19,944 nt of DNA from Rhodobacteraceae bacterium UBA996 (GCA_002291955.1 DBBA01000350.1:8874-28817), one strand, 5' to 3'. Shown: positions 7,330 through 15,469, counted from the stretch's first letter. The notes: generated from the letters alone by a model not told the origin. Translations and numbers: made by a program.

Positions 7330-8351
7330 GGGGTCCATCCTTCGGGGATGCGGGCGGACCGGCGGACCATCAGGGGGCCGTCGATGCGCAGTTTCTGGGG
7401 GGTGGCGTCGCCCTCGATCTGGCCGAGCAGCGCGTCCACCGTGGCCGCAACCATGCGGTTCACGGGCTGGCGGATCGTGGTCAGCGCGTAGGCCGGCCAG
7501 GCGGCCATCGGCACGTCGTCATAGCCGACGACCGACACATCCTCGGGCACCCGCAGGCCAAGGTCCGACCGCAGCGCGTCCATCACGGCAAAGGCCATGT
7601 GGTCGTTGCCCACAAAGATCGCATCCGGGCGGTCGGGGCCGCTGCACAACGCGCGCGCCAGCACCGCTGCGGTGTCGCGGTTGTACATGCCATCGACCAT
7701 GGCGACCGGGTCCAGCCCCGCCGCCGCCATGGCCTGCCGGAACCCCTCGGCCCGGTCACGGCCGGTGCTGGCGCCCTGCCAGCCCATGATGTGCGCGATG
7801 CGGGTATGGCCGCCCGCGATCAGGAACTCGGTCGCCTGCCGCGCGCCCCCCACGTTGTCGCTGGTGATGTCGGTCAGCCGCGCGTCGTCCTGGCCGCGGT
7901 TGAAGTTGACGACGGGGATGCCCAGCGCCACCAGCCGCGCGGTCAGGTCGTTCGACATGGCGACCGACGCGGTGATGATCCCGTCCACGCGGTAATCGAT
8001 CAGGTCCTGCACCACGGCGGGCACCTTGTCGGTCGCGTTCCCGGCCATGAACACCAGGATATGGTAGCCCCGGTCCTGCAACGCATGGGACAGGCGCTCC
8101 ACCGCCATCGGGTAGAACTGGTTGTCGAGGTAGGCGACCACCAGTCCGATGATCCGCGTCCGGCCCGTGATCATCGCGCGAGCGAGCGGATTTGGCCGAT
8201 AGCCCAGCTGTTCCGCCGCCGCGCGCACCTTGGCGGCAGTGGCCTTGGAGGCAGAGGCGCCGGGCGTGAACACGCGGCTGACGGCCGACTGGCTGACGCC
8301 TGCCAGGCGTGCCACGTCATGGGCCGTCACCTTGGCGGGCGCATCGGTCAT
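7326..8351 (-). CDS. LacI-family transcriptional regulator
   Basis: A 341-residue LacI/GalR-type repressor. Residues about 8-28 (VTAHDVARLAGVSQSAVSRVF) form the helix-turn-helix, followed by LGYRPNPLAR (about 49-58), the hinge helix. The rest is a periplasmic-binding-protein-like effector domain, with IIGLVVAYLDNQFYP, VDGIITAS, PDAIFVGNDHMA and VSVVGYDDVP as typical family segments. I start at the ATG at 8351 because it overlaps the SDR stop as ATGA and gives a normal N-terminus; the open frame extends to 8585 without similarity. It lies inside the operon, so it is likely autoregulated. The best candidate operator is the 16-base palindrome at 15381-15396. The effector is probably the imported substrate or a metabolite of it. 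Confidence 0.95.
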   Translation of the reverse strand: MTDAPAKVTAHDVARLAGVSQSAVSRVFTPGASASKATAAKVRAAAEQLGYRPNPLARAMITGRTRIIGLVVAYLDNQFYPMAVERLSHALQDRGYHILVFMAGNATDKVPAVVQDLIDYRVDGIITASVAMSNDLTARLVALGIPVVNFNRGQDDARLTDITSDNVGGARQATEFLIAGGHTRIAHIMGWQGASTGRDRAEGFRQAMAAAGLDPVAMVDGMYNRDTAAVLARALCSGPDRPDAIFVGNDHMAFAVMDALRSDLGLRVPEDVSVVGYDDVPMAAWPAYALTTIRQPVNRMVAATVDALLGQIEGDATPQKLRIDGPLMVRRSARIPEGWTP

Positions 8352-9112
8352 TCCGCGGTCCAGCCCCCGTCCACCAGCAGGTGCGTGCCCGTCACCAGCG
8401 CGGATGCATCGGACGCCAGGAACACCACCGGACCCATGATGTCCGTCACCTCGCCCACCCGGCCAAGCTTGATCTTGGACAGTATCCACGCGCGGCGGGC
8501 GGGGTCCTTCAGGGTCTGCTCGGCCAGGGGCGTGCGGATGAAGGTGGGGCACAGCGTGTTGACGCGGATGCCGTGGGCGCCCCACTCGATCGCCATCGCC
8601 TTGGTCATGCCTTCCAGCGCGTGCTTCGTCGCGCAGTAGACCGCGCGGTCCGGCCCGCCCACGTGGCCCATCTGGCTGGATACGTTGATGAGGCTGCCGC
8701 GCCGCCCAGCGGCCACCAGCCCCCGCGCCACCTCGCGCGTCAGGAAATAGGCCGCGCGCAGGTTCAGGCCCATCGCGGCGTCATAGTCGGCGGGCGTGGT
8801 GTCGAGCGCAGGCGAGTGCCGCGCCAGCCCGGCGCTGTTCACCAGCACGTCGAAGGGGCCCCCCGCGGCCACGGCAGCCGCGGCCGCCTCCACGTCGGTG
8901 ATGTCGAGCGCCAGCGCCTGCGCCCGGCCCCCCGCGGCGAGGATCGCCTCCCGCACCGCCTCCAGCCCCGCGGCCTGGCGGGCCACCAGCGTGACCTCGG
9001 CCCCCGCCTCGGCCAGCGCGGCGGCGGCCGCAAGGCCGATGCCCGACGACGCGCCGGTCACCAGCGCGCGGCGGCCGTCGAGGCGGAAGGACGGGGTGCG
9101 CGGCAGGTCCAT
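8348..9112 (-). CDS. SDR-family NAD(P)-dependent oxidoreductase
   Basis: A 254-residue classical short-chain dehydrogenase/reductase. The nucleotide-binding motif TGASSGIG is at 19-26, NSAG at 92-95, the catalytic serine at 145/146 in NVSSQ, and the YCATK active-site motif gives Tyr159 and Lys163. The C-terminus, LVDGGWTAE, matches the FabG-like/2-deoxy-D-gluconate dehydrogenase type. I chose the ATG at 9112, five bases after the stop of the SnoaL-like gene; the upstream frame is a shadow of it. The lacI-type gene overlaps the end as ATGA. Likely oxidises a secondary alcohol or reduces a ketone in the sugar/polyol-type pathway encoded here. Cofactor preference: the acidic Asp expected for NAD is not clear near residue 45, so it is undecided. 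Confidence 0.93.
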   Translation of the reverse strand: MDLPRTPSFRLDGRRALVTGASSGIGLAAAAALAEAGAEVTLVARQAAGLEAVREAILAAGGRAQALALDITDVEAAAAAVAAGGPFDVLVNSAGLARHSPALDTTPADYDAAMGLNLRAAYFLTREVARGLVAAGRRGSLINVSSQMGHVGGPDRAVYCATKHALEGMTKAMAIEWGAHGIRVNTLCPTFIRTPLAEQTLKDPARRAWILSKIKLGRVGEVTDIMGPVVFLASDASALVTGTHLLVDGGWTAE

Positions 9113-9117
9113 GCAGG

Positions 9118-9621
9118 TCAGGTCCCCGGCAGCGCGGGCGGCTCGCGCCGACCCTCGTCGAACGATTCCCAGCCCTCGCCCCCGAACAGGTCGCGGCCCA
9201 GCTGGAACAGCACATCGGCCAGGTCCACGAATACGGGATTGTCGGCGATCCGCCCGTCCTCGATCCGCCAGAAGTCCATGTAGGGGATGCGTACGCGCGC
9301 GCCCGTAGCCGCTATCCCCATGAAGGGGCCGGAATGCGTCGCCTCGATATGGCCGAAGCACGCCGCCCAGTCGCCGTCGGCGATGAACTGTTCGGTCTTG
9401 TACATCCGGTCGGTGAAGGCTGCGCGTAGCGGGCGCTGCCAGTTGCGGCGGAACTCCTCGATCCCCCGCTTCGTGCCCGACCCGCGGTTGCCCCGCCACA
9501 GGAAATCCGGCGTGAAGTAGCGGGTCATGTCGGTTTCGCCCGCGGCCAGCCCGTTCTCCATCGCCCGCACGGCGGCGAGGGTGGCGAGGCTCCTCGCCCG
9601 GTGCGCTTCGGCGTAGGTCAT
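9118..9621 (-). CDS. SnoaL/NTF2-like protein, single domain
   Basis: A 167-residue single NTF2-fold SnoaL-like protein. Typical segments are MTRYFTPDFLWRGNRGSGTKRGIEEFRRNWQ in part (about 32-62, strand and helix around the cavity), ATHSGPFMGIAATGARVRI (about 94-112) and MDFWRIEDGRIADNPVFVDLADVLFQLG (about 115-142), the last being the usual C-terminal SnoaL motif. I start at the ATG at 9621, overlapping the HisD-like gene stop as ATGA. It lies between a dehydrogenase of the HisD family and an SDR, so it may isomerise, hydrate or cyclise an oxidised intermediate; that is inference. The open frame continues upstream to 9807 as a shadow only. Confidence 0.85.
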   Translation of the reverse strand: MTYAEAHRARSLATLAAVRAMENGLAAGETDMTRYFTPDFLWRGNRGSGTKRGIEEFRRNWQRPLRAAFTDRMYKTEQFIADGDWAACFGHIEATHSGPFMGIAATGARVRIPYMDFWRIEDGRIADNPVFVDLADVLFQLGRDLFGGEGWESFDEGRREPPALPGT

Positions 9622-10928
9622 TCTGCGGCCATCCCATAGCCCACGTTGCGGTGGCCATAGCGGCGGACGCGGATGTTGCACTGTTCGGCGTGGCCCACGA
9701 ACCCCTCGAGCATGCACAGGCGCGACCCGTACTCGCCCACCAGCGCCGCCGCCTGATCCGTCACGATGCGCTGGTAGCTGTGCGTCTTGAGGAACTTGCC
9801 GACCCACAACCCGCCGGTATACCGCGCCGCCTTCCTGGTCGGCAGGGTGTGGTTCGTGCCGATCACCTTGTCCCCGTTCGCCACGTTCGTGCGCGCGCCA
9901 AGGAACAGCGCGCCGTAGCTTTGCATGTGGGCCAGATACCAGTCGTCGCGATCCGTCATCACCTGCACATGCTCGTACGCCATGTCGTTCGCCACCTGCA
10001 GCATCTCCTCATGCGTGTCGCACAGGATGACATCGCCATAATCGCGCCAGGACACCGACGCGGTATCCGCGGTTGGCAGGATCGCCAGCAGACGGTCCAC
10101 CTCGGCGAGCGTCCCCTCGGCGAGCTTCCGGGAATTGGTGATCAGGCAGGCCGGGGAGTTGTAGCCATGTTCGGCCTGCCCCAGCAGGTCGGTCGCCACC
10201 AGTTCGGCATCCACCGTGTCGTCGGCGATTACCATCGTCTCGGTCGGCCCGGCGAACAGGTCGATGCCGACCCGGCCATACAACTGCCGCTTCGCCTCGG
10301 CGACGAACGCATTGCCGGGGCCGACCAGCATGTGGACGGGCTCGATCGTCTGGGTGCCGAGCGCCATCGCGCCCACCGCCTGGATGCCGCCCAGCACATA
10401 GATCTCGTGCGCGCCCCCCATCTGCATGGCCGCCACGATGGCCGGATGCGGCTCGCCCTTCACGGGCGGGGCGCTCGCCACGATCCGGGGAACGCCTGCG
10501 ACCGACGCCGTCAGCACCGACATGTGGGCCGACGCCACCATCGGGAACTTGCCCCCCGGCACGTAGCAGCCGACCGACTGCACGGGGATGTTCCGGTGGC
10601 CCAGGATCACGCCGGGCAGCGTTTCCACCTCGACATCCGTCATGCTCGCCCGCTGCGCCTCGGCAAACCGGCGGATCTGGGCTTGGGCAAACCGGATATC
10701 CTCCATGTCCCGCGCGCTGACCTTCTGCATCGCCGCCTCGATCTCGGACGGGGTCAGGCGGAACGACGGCGGCGCATAGCCGTCGAACTTCACCGCCAGA
10801 TCGCGCACGGCGGCATCGCCCCGGGTCTCGATATCAGCGAGAATACCTTCCACCGTTGCGCGGACCTTCGCGTCATCCTCGGCGCGGGCGGCAGCGGGCT
10901 TGCCGGATTTCAGGTGCTGGATGGCCAT
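9618..10928 (-). CDS. Histidinol dehydrogenase-family enzyme, non-histidine branch (HpsN-like)
   Basis: A 436-residue zinc- and NAD-dependent dehydrogenase of the HisD family. Expected metal and catalytic residues are all present: Gln251 and His254 in GQAEHG, Glu319-His320 in YEHVQVM, Asp353 in GDKVIGTNHTLPT, and His413 in GFVGHAEQ. The segment GDKVIGTNHTLPTRKAARYT differs from genuine HisD (GDYASGTNH) and is typical of the catabolic branch that includes sulfopropanediol 3-dehydrogenase (HpsN). That branch oxidises a primary alcohol to a carboxylate in two NAD-linked steps. Placement after an ABC importer and before SnoaL, SDR and LacI genes also argues against histidine biosynthesis. The identity as HpsN itself is not proven; other diol or polyol substrates are possible. 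It starts 21 bases after the ATPase gene. Confidence 0.9.
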   Translation of the reverse strand: MAIQHLKSGKPAAARAEDDAKVRATVEGILADIETRGDAAVRDLAVKFDGYAPPSFRLTPSEIEAAMQKVSARDMEDIRFAQAQIRRFAEAQRASMTDVEVETLPGVILGHRNIPVQSVGCYVPGGKFPMVASAHMSVLTASVAGVPRIVASAPPVKGEPHPAIVAAMQMGGAHEIYVLGGIQAVGAMALGTQTIEPVHMLVGPGNAFVAEAKRQLYGRVGIDLFAGPTETMVIADDTVDAELVATDLLGQAEHGYNSPACLITNSRKLAEGTLAEVDRLLAILPTADTASVSWRDYGDVILCDTHEEMLQVANDMAYEHVQVMTDRDDWYLAHMQSYGALFLGARTNVANGDKVIGTNHTLPTRKAARYTGGLWVGKFLKTHSYQRIVTDQAAALVGEYGSRLCMLEGFVGHAEQCNIRVRRYGHRNVGYGMAAE

Positions 10929-10949
10929 GTCGGGTGCCTTTCGAAGGGA

Positions 10950-12002
10950 TCAGCGCGCGGGCAGGCGCGCGCCGGTGTCAGGGTGGAACAGGTGACAGAT
11001 ATGGGCGGGCACGCGGGCGTGCAGCGTCTGGCCGATCCGCCCCTGGAACGATTTCGCGGCCTTCACCGCAACCAGCGCGCCCCCGGCCTGCACGGTCGCC
11101 ATCGAGGAATCTCCCAGAAGCTCCATCGTGTAGATCGGCGCGGCGATCTCGCCTTCGCCATCGGAGACGCTCGCGTCCTCGGCCCGGAAGCCCAGCGTCA
11201 CCGGGCCGTCGGGCGCGGACAGGCCCGGGATGCGGACGTTGTCGGCCAGGAACACGCCGCCCGCGATCCGGCCCTGCATCAGGTTCATCGCCGGACTGCC
11301 GATGAAGGCCGCGACGAAGGTGTTGGCAGGCCGGTCGTAGATTTCCAAGGGCGTGCCGACCTGCTGCACCTCGCCCCGGCTCATCACCACCACCCGGTCG
11401 GCGAGCGTCATCGCCTCGATCTGGTCGTGAGTGACGTAGATCGTCGTGGTCCGCAGTTCGTGGTGCAGGTTCTTGATCTGGGCGCGGGTGGACACGCGCA
11501 GCTTGGCATCCAGGTTCGACAGGGGTTCGTCCATCAGGAACACCTTGGGCTTCCTGACAATCGCCCGCGCCAGCGCCACCCGCTGCCGCTGGCCGCCCGA
11601 CAGCGCGGCGGGCTTGCGGTCCAGGAATTCGGTCAGTTCCACGGTGGCCGCCGCGCGCATCACCCGCTCGCGATGCTCGCCCTCGGGCACCTTGCGGACC
11701 TTCAAGGGGAAGCGGATGTTCTCGTACACGGTCATCGTCGGGTAGAGCCCGTAGGACTGGAACACCATCGCGATGTCGCGGTCCTTGGGTTCGAGGTCGT
11801 TCATCCGCCGCCCGCCGATGACGATGTCGCCTTCGCTTGCGTCTTCCAGCCCCGCGATCATCCGCATCGTCGTGGTCTTGCCGCAGCCCGAGGGGCCAAG
11901 CAGCACCAGGAACTCGCCATCGCCGATGGTCAGGTCCATGGGCTTCAGCCCCACGAAACTGCCCCAGCGCTTGGACAGGTTGCGCAACTCGATCTCGGCC
12001 AT
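10950..12002 (-). CDS. ABC transporter ATP-binding protein, UgpC/MalK type
   Basis: ATPase of a carbohydrate-type (CUT1) ABC importer, 350 residues, cytoplasmic face of the inner membrane. Walker A GPSGCGKT is at 36-43, the Q-loop Gln at 82 (VFQSYGLYP), the signature LSGGQRQ at 134-140, Walker B VFLMDEP at 154-160 and the switch His at 192 (YVTHDQ). A C-terminal regulatory OB-type region follows (about 235-350), as in MalK and UgpC. A good AAGGGG-type ribosome binding site precedes the ATG at 12002, 4 bases after the permease stop. Such ATPases sometimes serve several importers, but here it is in the operon with its own permeases. Confidence 0.96.
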   Translation of the reverse strand: MAEIELRNLSKRWGSFVGLKPMDLTIGDGEFLVLLGPSGCGKTTTMRMIAGLEDASEGDIVIGGRRMNDLEPKDRDIAMVFQSYGLYPTMTVYENIRFPLKVRKVPEGEHRERVMRAAATVELTEFLDRKPAALSGGQRQRVALARAIVRKPKVFLMDEPLSNLDAKLRVSTRAQIKNLHHELRTTTIYVTHDQIEAMTLADRVVVMSRGEVQQVGTPLEIYDRPANTFVAAFIGSPAMNLMQGRIAGGVFLADNVRIPGLSAPDGPVTLGFRAEDASVSDGEGEIAAPIYTMELLGDSSMATVQAGGALVAVKAAKSFQGRIGQTLHARVPAHICHLFHPDTGARLPAR

Positions 12003-12006
12003 GCCC

Positions 12007-12891
12007 CTACCCCTTCACTGCGCCGGCGGTCAGGCCGCTGACGATCTGCCGCTGGAAGAACAGGACCAGCACGAACAGGGGCGCGGTCGTGGACACGACG
12101 GCGGCCACCGCGAACATCACGTTCCCCTTGGTCTGCGTGGTGCCCAGGAAACTCGCCAGCTTCGGCACCATCGTCTGGTTCTCGGTCGACAGAAGCATCG
12201 CCGTCACCGCAAAGTCGTTGTAGGCCAGCAGGAAGCTGAACAGCCCCGTGGTGATGACCCCCGGCCACATCACCGGGATGATCACATGCCGGAACGCCTG
12301 GAAGCGCGAGCATCCGTCCACCATGGCGCTTTCGTCCAGATCCTTGGGGATGTTGCGGAAGAAGCTCGTCAGCATCCACAGCGTGAAGGGCTGGTTGATC
12401 GCCACCAGCACGATGATCGCGGTCGGCAGGTGGCCCCACAGGTTCCACTGGAAGAACGGCAGCAGATACCCCGACACCAGCGTCACCGGCGGCATCGCCC
12501 GGAACACGAGTGCCACGATCAGCAGCCAGAACGCATAGCGGTAGGGCGACCGCGACAGCGCATAGCCCCCCAGCGTCCCGAAGGTCAGCGAGATGCAGGT
12601 GACGCAGACCACCACGATCAAGGTGTTCAGCGCCGCGCGCCAGAACTCCTCCTGCACCCAGGCGCCCCAGTAGCCCTGCCCGGTGAAGGCGCCCCCCGTT
12701 TCCACCTGCGTCAGCGGTCCGGTCAGGGCATTGACCCAGTCGGCCTTGGAGAAGAAGTCCCCTTCCACCTTGAAGCTGCCCCAGAGCGTCCACAGGAACG
12801 GGAACGCGGCCACGACCAGCCACAGCACCAGGAACCCGGTCAGCGCGGCCTGCAGGGCGGCGGGGCGACGGTCGGCGATGCGCGTACTCAT
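12007..12891 (-). CDS. Carbohydrate-type ABC transporter permease (MalG-like)
   Basis: Inner-membrane permease of the CUT1-type importer, 294 residues. Hydrophobic segments are visible at about 17-38, 88-112, 119-140, 157-178, 208-230 and 255-280, giving the usual six helices. The EAA loop that contacts the ATPase is at about 187-206 (ESAMVDGCSRFQAF followed by IIP). The start at 12891 overlaps the upstream permease stop as ATGA. The open frame runs on to 13896 only as an antisense or off-frame shadow of the other permease. It pairs with the MalF-like permease immediately upstream. Confidence 0.95.
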   Translation of the reverse strand: MSTRIADRRPAALQAALTGFLVLWLVVAAFPFLWTLWGSFKVEGDFFSKADWVNALTGPLTQVETGGAFTGQGYWGAWVQEEFWRAALNTLIVVVCVTCISLTFGTLGGYALSRSPYRYAFWLLIVALVFRAMPPVTLVSGYLLPFFQWNLWGHLPTAIIVLVAINQPFTLWMLTSFFRNIPKDLDESAMVDGCSRFQAFRHVIIPVMWPGVITTGLFSFLLAYNDFAVTAMLLSTENQTMVPKLASFLGTTQTKGNVMFAVAAVVSTTAPLFVLVLFFQRQIVSGLTAGAVKG

Positions 12892-13916
12892 GCCACCCCC
12901 CGCCCGAAGCTGCGCCAGGTCCGCACCAGGACCGGCGACAGCAGCACCACGACCCCCAGGATCGTCAGCACCGACGTGGCCGCGGCCGACGACAGAAGCC
13001 GCGTCTCGCCGCCGAGGTCCGAATAGATGAAATAAGACAGCGACTGCGCATGCGCGGCGGCGTTGAAGCTCACGATGGGCTCGAACACCCGGAAATTGTC
13101 CATGATCTTGATGAGCGCCATGAACGTGGTCAGCGGCAACAGGTGCGGCAGCACCACGTAGCGGATGCGGTGCCAGCGCGTCGCCCCGTCGATCATCGCC
13201 GATTCCAGCGTGTCCTGCGGCACGGTCTGGAGCCCCGCGTAATACACCACGAACGCAAACGGCGCCGACGACCACACGCCATAGACGATCAGCATGGTCC
13301 ACATCAGCGGCGTGGACGCCAGCACCGACAGGGTCGGGTCCCCCGCCACGGCCTGCAACGCTGCGCCCAGGATGCCGCGCGCGTCCACCATCCAGAACAG
13401 GATCAGCGCGCCGACCAGGGGCGTCACGATCATCGGCAACAGCGACACGAAGATCATCGGTCCGCGGAACAGCCGGGGCAGCGCATTCACCGACAGCGCG
13501 ATGACGAAGCCGAAGGCGATGGACAGGGGCGTGACCAGCGCCGTGTAGGTCAGGGTAAAGGCCAGCGCGCCATAGAACGGCAGGTTCAGCAGCCGGTTCA
13601 CGAAGTCGCCGATCCCGGTTGACGCGGCCCACTGGGCCCCGATCTCGGACGTCGCCAGGTGGTTGCGGTCGGTGTAGATGCCGAAGCCCACGAACCGGCC
13701 CAGGGGTTCGGCCTCGCGCAGGGCGCGGGTCGCCTCCTGGTCCACCATCGTGGTCATGGTGCAGCCGAACACGGTGCAGTTCTCGACCTCGCGCACCACC
13801 TGCTCGTGCGGGGCAAAGACCGACTGGATCAGCACCGACAGGATCGGCAGCGCGATGAAGAGCACCATCGCGGTGGCGGACGGCAGGATGAACCACAGGA
13901 AGGTGCGGTGCTTCAT
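12888..13916 (-). CDS. Carbohydrate-type ABC transporter permease (MalF-like)
   Basis: Second inner-membrane permease of the CUT1-type importer, 342 residues. Helices are visible at about 9-31, 115-145, 153-177, 203-226, 260-275 and 310-330. The EAA loop is at about 238-257 (ESAMIDGATRWHRI then VVLP). A long extracytoplasmic loop of about 80 residues (32-113) follows the first helix, as in MalF-type proteins, and contains two cysteines (47 and 52) in NCTVFGCTM that could form a disulphide. AAGG lies before the start at 13916. The gap to the solute-binding protein gene upstream contains a hairpin. Confidence 0.95.
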   Translation of the reverse strand: MKHRTFLWFILPSATAMVLFIALPILSVLIQSVFAPHEQVVREVENCTVFGCTMTTMVDQEATRALREAEPLGRFVGFGIYTDRNHLATSEIGAQWAASTGIGDFVNRLLNLPFYGALAFTLTYTALVTPLSIAFGFVIALSVNALPRLFRGPMIFVSLLPMIVTPLVGALILFWMVDARGILGAALQAVAGDPTLSVLASTPLMWTMLIVYGVWSSAPFAFVVYYAGLQTVPQDTLESAMIDGATRWHRIRYVVLPHLLPLTTFMALIKIMDNFRVFEPIVSFNAAAHAQSLSYFIYSDLGGETRLLSSAAATSVLTILGVVVLLSPVLVRTWRSFGRGVA

Positions 13917-14004
13917 GGGACCTTCACGCCTTCGGGGTGACGCGCGGGTGCGCCGGGGACGGGCGCGCCGACGGGGACGCCCCTGCAGGGGGGGAAACAG
14001 GACC

Positions 14005-14033
14005 CCGGGCGGCGTGGATGCGGCACCGCCCGG
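14005..14033 (-). other. Stem-loop between the solute-binding protein and permease genes
   Basis: An 8-bp perfect stem CCGGGCGG (14005-14012) / CCGCCCGG (14026-14033) with a 13-base loop lies 19 bases after the binding-protein stop, within the 135-base gap before the permease start. On the minus strand it is followed by GTCCTGTTTCC, not a strong U-tract. In ABC operons such hairpins often stabilise the binding-protein message or allow partial termination. The same arrangement occurs at 1511-1533. The rest of the gap also has a CCCTGCAGGG palindrome at 13981-13990. Confidence 0.6.
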
Positions 14034-14051
14034 AGGACCGTCAGGCGCGGC

Positions 14052-15299
14052 TTACTGGATGAAGCCCTTTTCGCGCGCCGCAGCGGTATAGGCCGCCTCG
14101 ACATCGGCCAGCGTGGTAGCCGCGTCTTCCTTGCCGGTCAGGAAATCGGCGATGTTGTCGCCAAGCGCCGTGTGCAGAAGGCCCATGTAGGGCAGCATCG
14201 GATAGGGCTGCGCGCCCATCGCCATCGTCTCCATCACGCCCTGGTTGACCGGCGCGGGCTGGTAGCCCTCGATCATCCACACCGCCTGGCCCATGGTGGT
14301 GTCGTTCAGCAGCGCCGGGCTGGTGGCGGTCTTCAGCGCGACAAAGGTCGCCGCCGCATCCTCGTCCGAGATGTTCCTGGCCACCGTCCAGCCGTCCCAC
14401 CACAGCGTCGTGGCCGGGGTGGTCCCGCCGCCGACCGTCAGGGGGGCGCCGACCATGGTGTTGGTGTGCACCTCGGGCGCAGACCCTTCGGTGTCCATCA
14501 GCACGCCCGTGCGCGACCCCCACATGTTCATCAGCGCGACGTTGCCCGCTTCCCACTCGGCCGAGGTCGCGTTGGAATCATGCGTCAGGTAGTCGGGGTT
14601 CATGTAGGCGGTCAGCGCCTTCATCATCTCGAGCGCGGCGACGCCTTGAGCGTTGTTCACCGACACGTTCGGCGTGCCGGGTTCGAAGAACGCGCCGCCC
14701 ATGCCGATGTACATGTTCACGAATTCCTGGGCGAGGTTCCAGCCCGCCGCATAGGCGCCGCCCACCGGGTTCTGCATGATCCCCGCCGCGCGGATCGCCT
14801 CGGCCGCGGCCAGAAGCTCTTCATACGTCTTGGGCGGCTCCAGCCCGACCTGTTCCAGAACGTCCTTGCGATAGACCAGATGCTGCGAGTTCGCCATGAA
14901 GGCCACCGCCTTCACCTGCCCGTCGATGGTGATGAGCTGCTGCGGCGGGATGTCCTGCCCATAGGCCGCCACCAGGTCGTCCAGCGGCCGGATCACGTCC
15001 TCCTTCATCAGCGCCACGATGGACGAGGTCCCGATGATCGCGCTGGTGTATTCCGCCGGGTTGCCCTGCATGCCGGGCAGGTTGATCTTCTGGTGGTCCG
15101 CCGTCAGGTTCGTGCTGACCGTCAGGCCCGCACATTCCCCGGCCTTGGCCGCGACCGACTGGATCGCCGGAAACTCGTTGCCCACGATCGACACCCGGCC
15201 CGCGGCCACGCCGCAATCGGCGGCCAGCGCGATGGTCGGGGTCAGCGCGGTGGCGCCCAAGAGCGCCGAAAGGGCAAGGCCCCTTACGGAAATGGTCAT
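14052..15299 (-). CDS. ABC transporter extracellular solute-binding protein (family 1)
   Basis: Periplasmic ligand-binding component of the importer, 415 residues. A Sec signal peptide is clear: MTISVRGLALSALLGATALT followed by PTIALA, with probable cleavage after residue 26 (ALA|AD). The mature protein has the family-1 layout, including GTSSIVALMKEDVIRPLDDL, the YRKDVLEQVGLEPPKTYEELLAAAEAI segment in part (about 158-184) and the WEAGNVALMNMWGS motif. AGGGAGA precedes the ATG at 15299 by a normal distance. First gene of the leftward operon, divergent from the tandem SnoaL gene at 15470. Substrate cannot be read directly; sugars, polyols and related hydroxylated compounds are usual for the family. 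Confidence 0.95.
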   Translation of the reverse strand: MTISVRGLALSALLGATALTPTIALAADCGVAAGRVSIVGNEFPAIQSVAAKAGECAGLTVSTNLTADHQKINLPGMQGNPAEYTSAIIGTSSIVALMKEDVIRPLDDLVAAYGQDIPPQQLITIDGQVKAVAFMANSQHLVYRKDVLEQVGLEPPKTYEELLAAAEAIRAAGIMQNPVGGAYAAGWNLAQEFVNMYIGMGGAFFEPGTPNVSVNNAQGVAALEMMKALTAYMNPDYLTHDSNATSAEWEAGNVALMNMWGSRTGVLMDTEGSAPEVHTNTMVGAPLTVGGGTTPATTLWWDGWTVARNISDEDAAATFVALKTATSPALLNDTTMGQAVWMIEGYQPAPVNQGVMETMAMGAQPYPMLPYMGLLHTALGDNIADFLTGKEDAATTLADVEAAYTAAAREKGFIQ

Positions 15300-15469
15300 G
15301 CGTCGTCTCCCTGTGTGGACCCCGCCCCGTGTGGCGGGAATCGCCCCTGTGCCGGGGCATGTGGCGCAGGGTCGCGCTCATTGCATTCGTATGCAAGATT
15401 TTTCTTGAAGCCCGCCGCGCTCCGTCCCAAGGATGCCCGCACGGGACGGCGCACGAGGAAGGAACAGCG
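15300..15469. promoter_or_regulatory. Divergent promoter region of the catabolic locus
   Basis: This 170-base gap separates two oppositely transcribed genes and must hold both promoters. It contains a locally A/T-rich stretch (15380-15410) that coincides with the palindromic operator. A tentative leftward promoter on the minus strand is TTCAAG and TGCAAT spaced by 18 bases; the operator overlaps its spacer and -10. A rightward promoter is less clear (TTGAAG at 15405-15410 is a weak -35). The rightward gene has an AGGAAGGA ribosome binding site at 15456-15463. Confidence 0.55.
15381..15396. promoter_or_regulatory. Putative LacI-family operator (TTGCATTCGTATGCAA)
   Basis: A 16-base inverted repeat with TTGCAT and ATGCAA half-sites; seven of eight base pairs of the dyad match, and the centre is C-G, as in LacI/GalR-family operators. 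It sits in the only divergent promoter region of the locus, and the only regulator in the locus is the LacI-type gene at 7326-8351. I infer it is the binding site that controls both the import operon and the divergent SnoaL gene. Confidence 0.65.

Noticed and set aside
9618..10928. Histidine-biosynthetic hisD
   Set aside because: Active-site residues are shared, but the GDKVIGTNHTLPTRK loop and the ABC/SDR/SnoaL context fit the catabolic branch.
9651..12041. 796-codon plus-strand open frame
   Set aside because: Antisense to the HisD-like and ABC ATPase genes, both of which have complete motif sets on the minus strand.
11773..13026. 417-codon plus-strand open frame
   Set aside because: Antisense to the permease genes; His/Arg/Gln-rich shadow.
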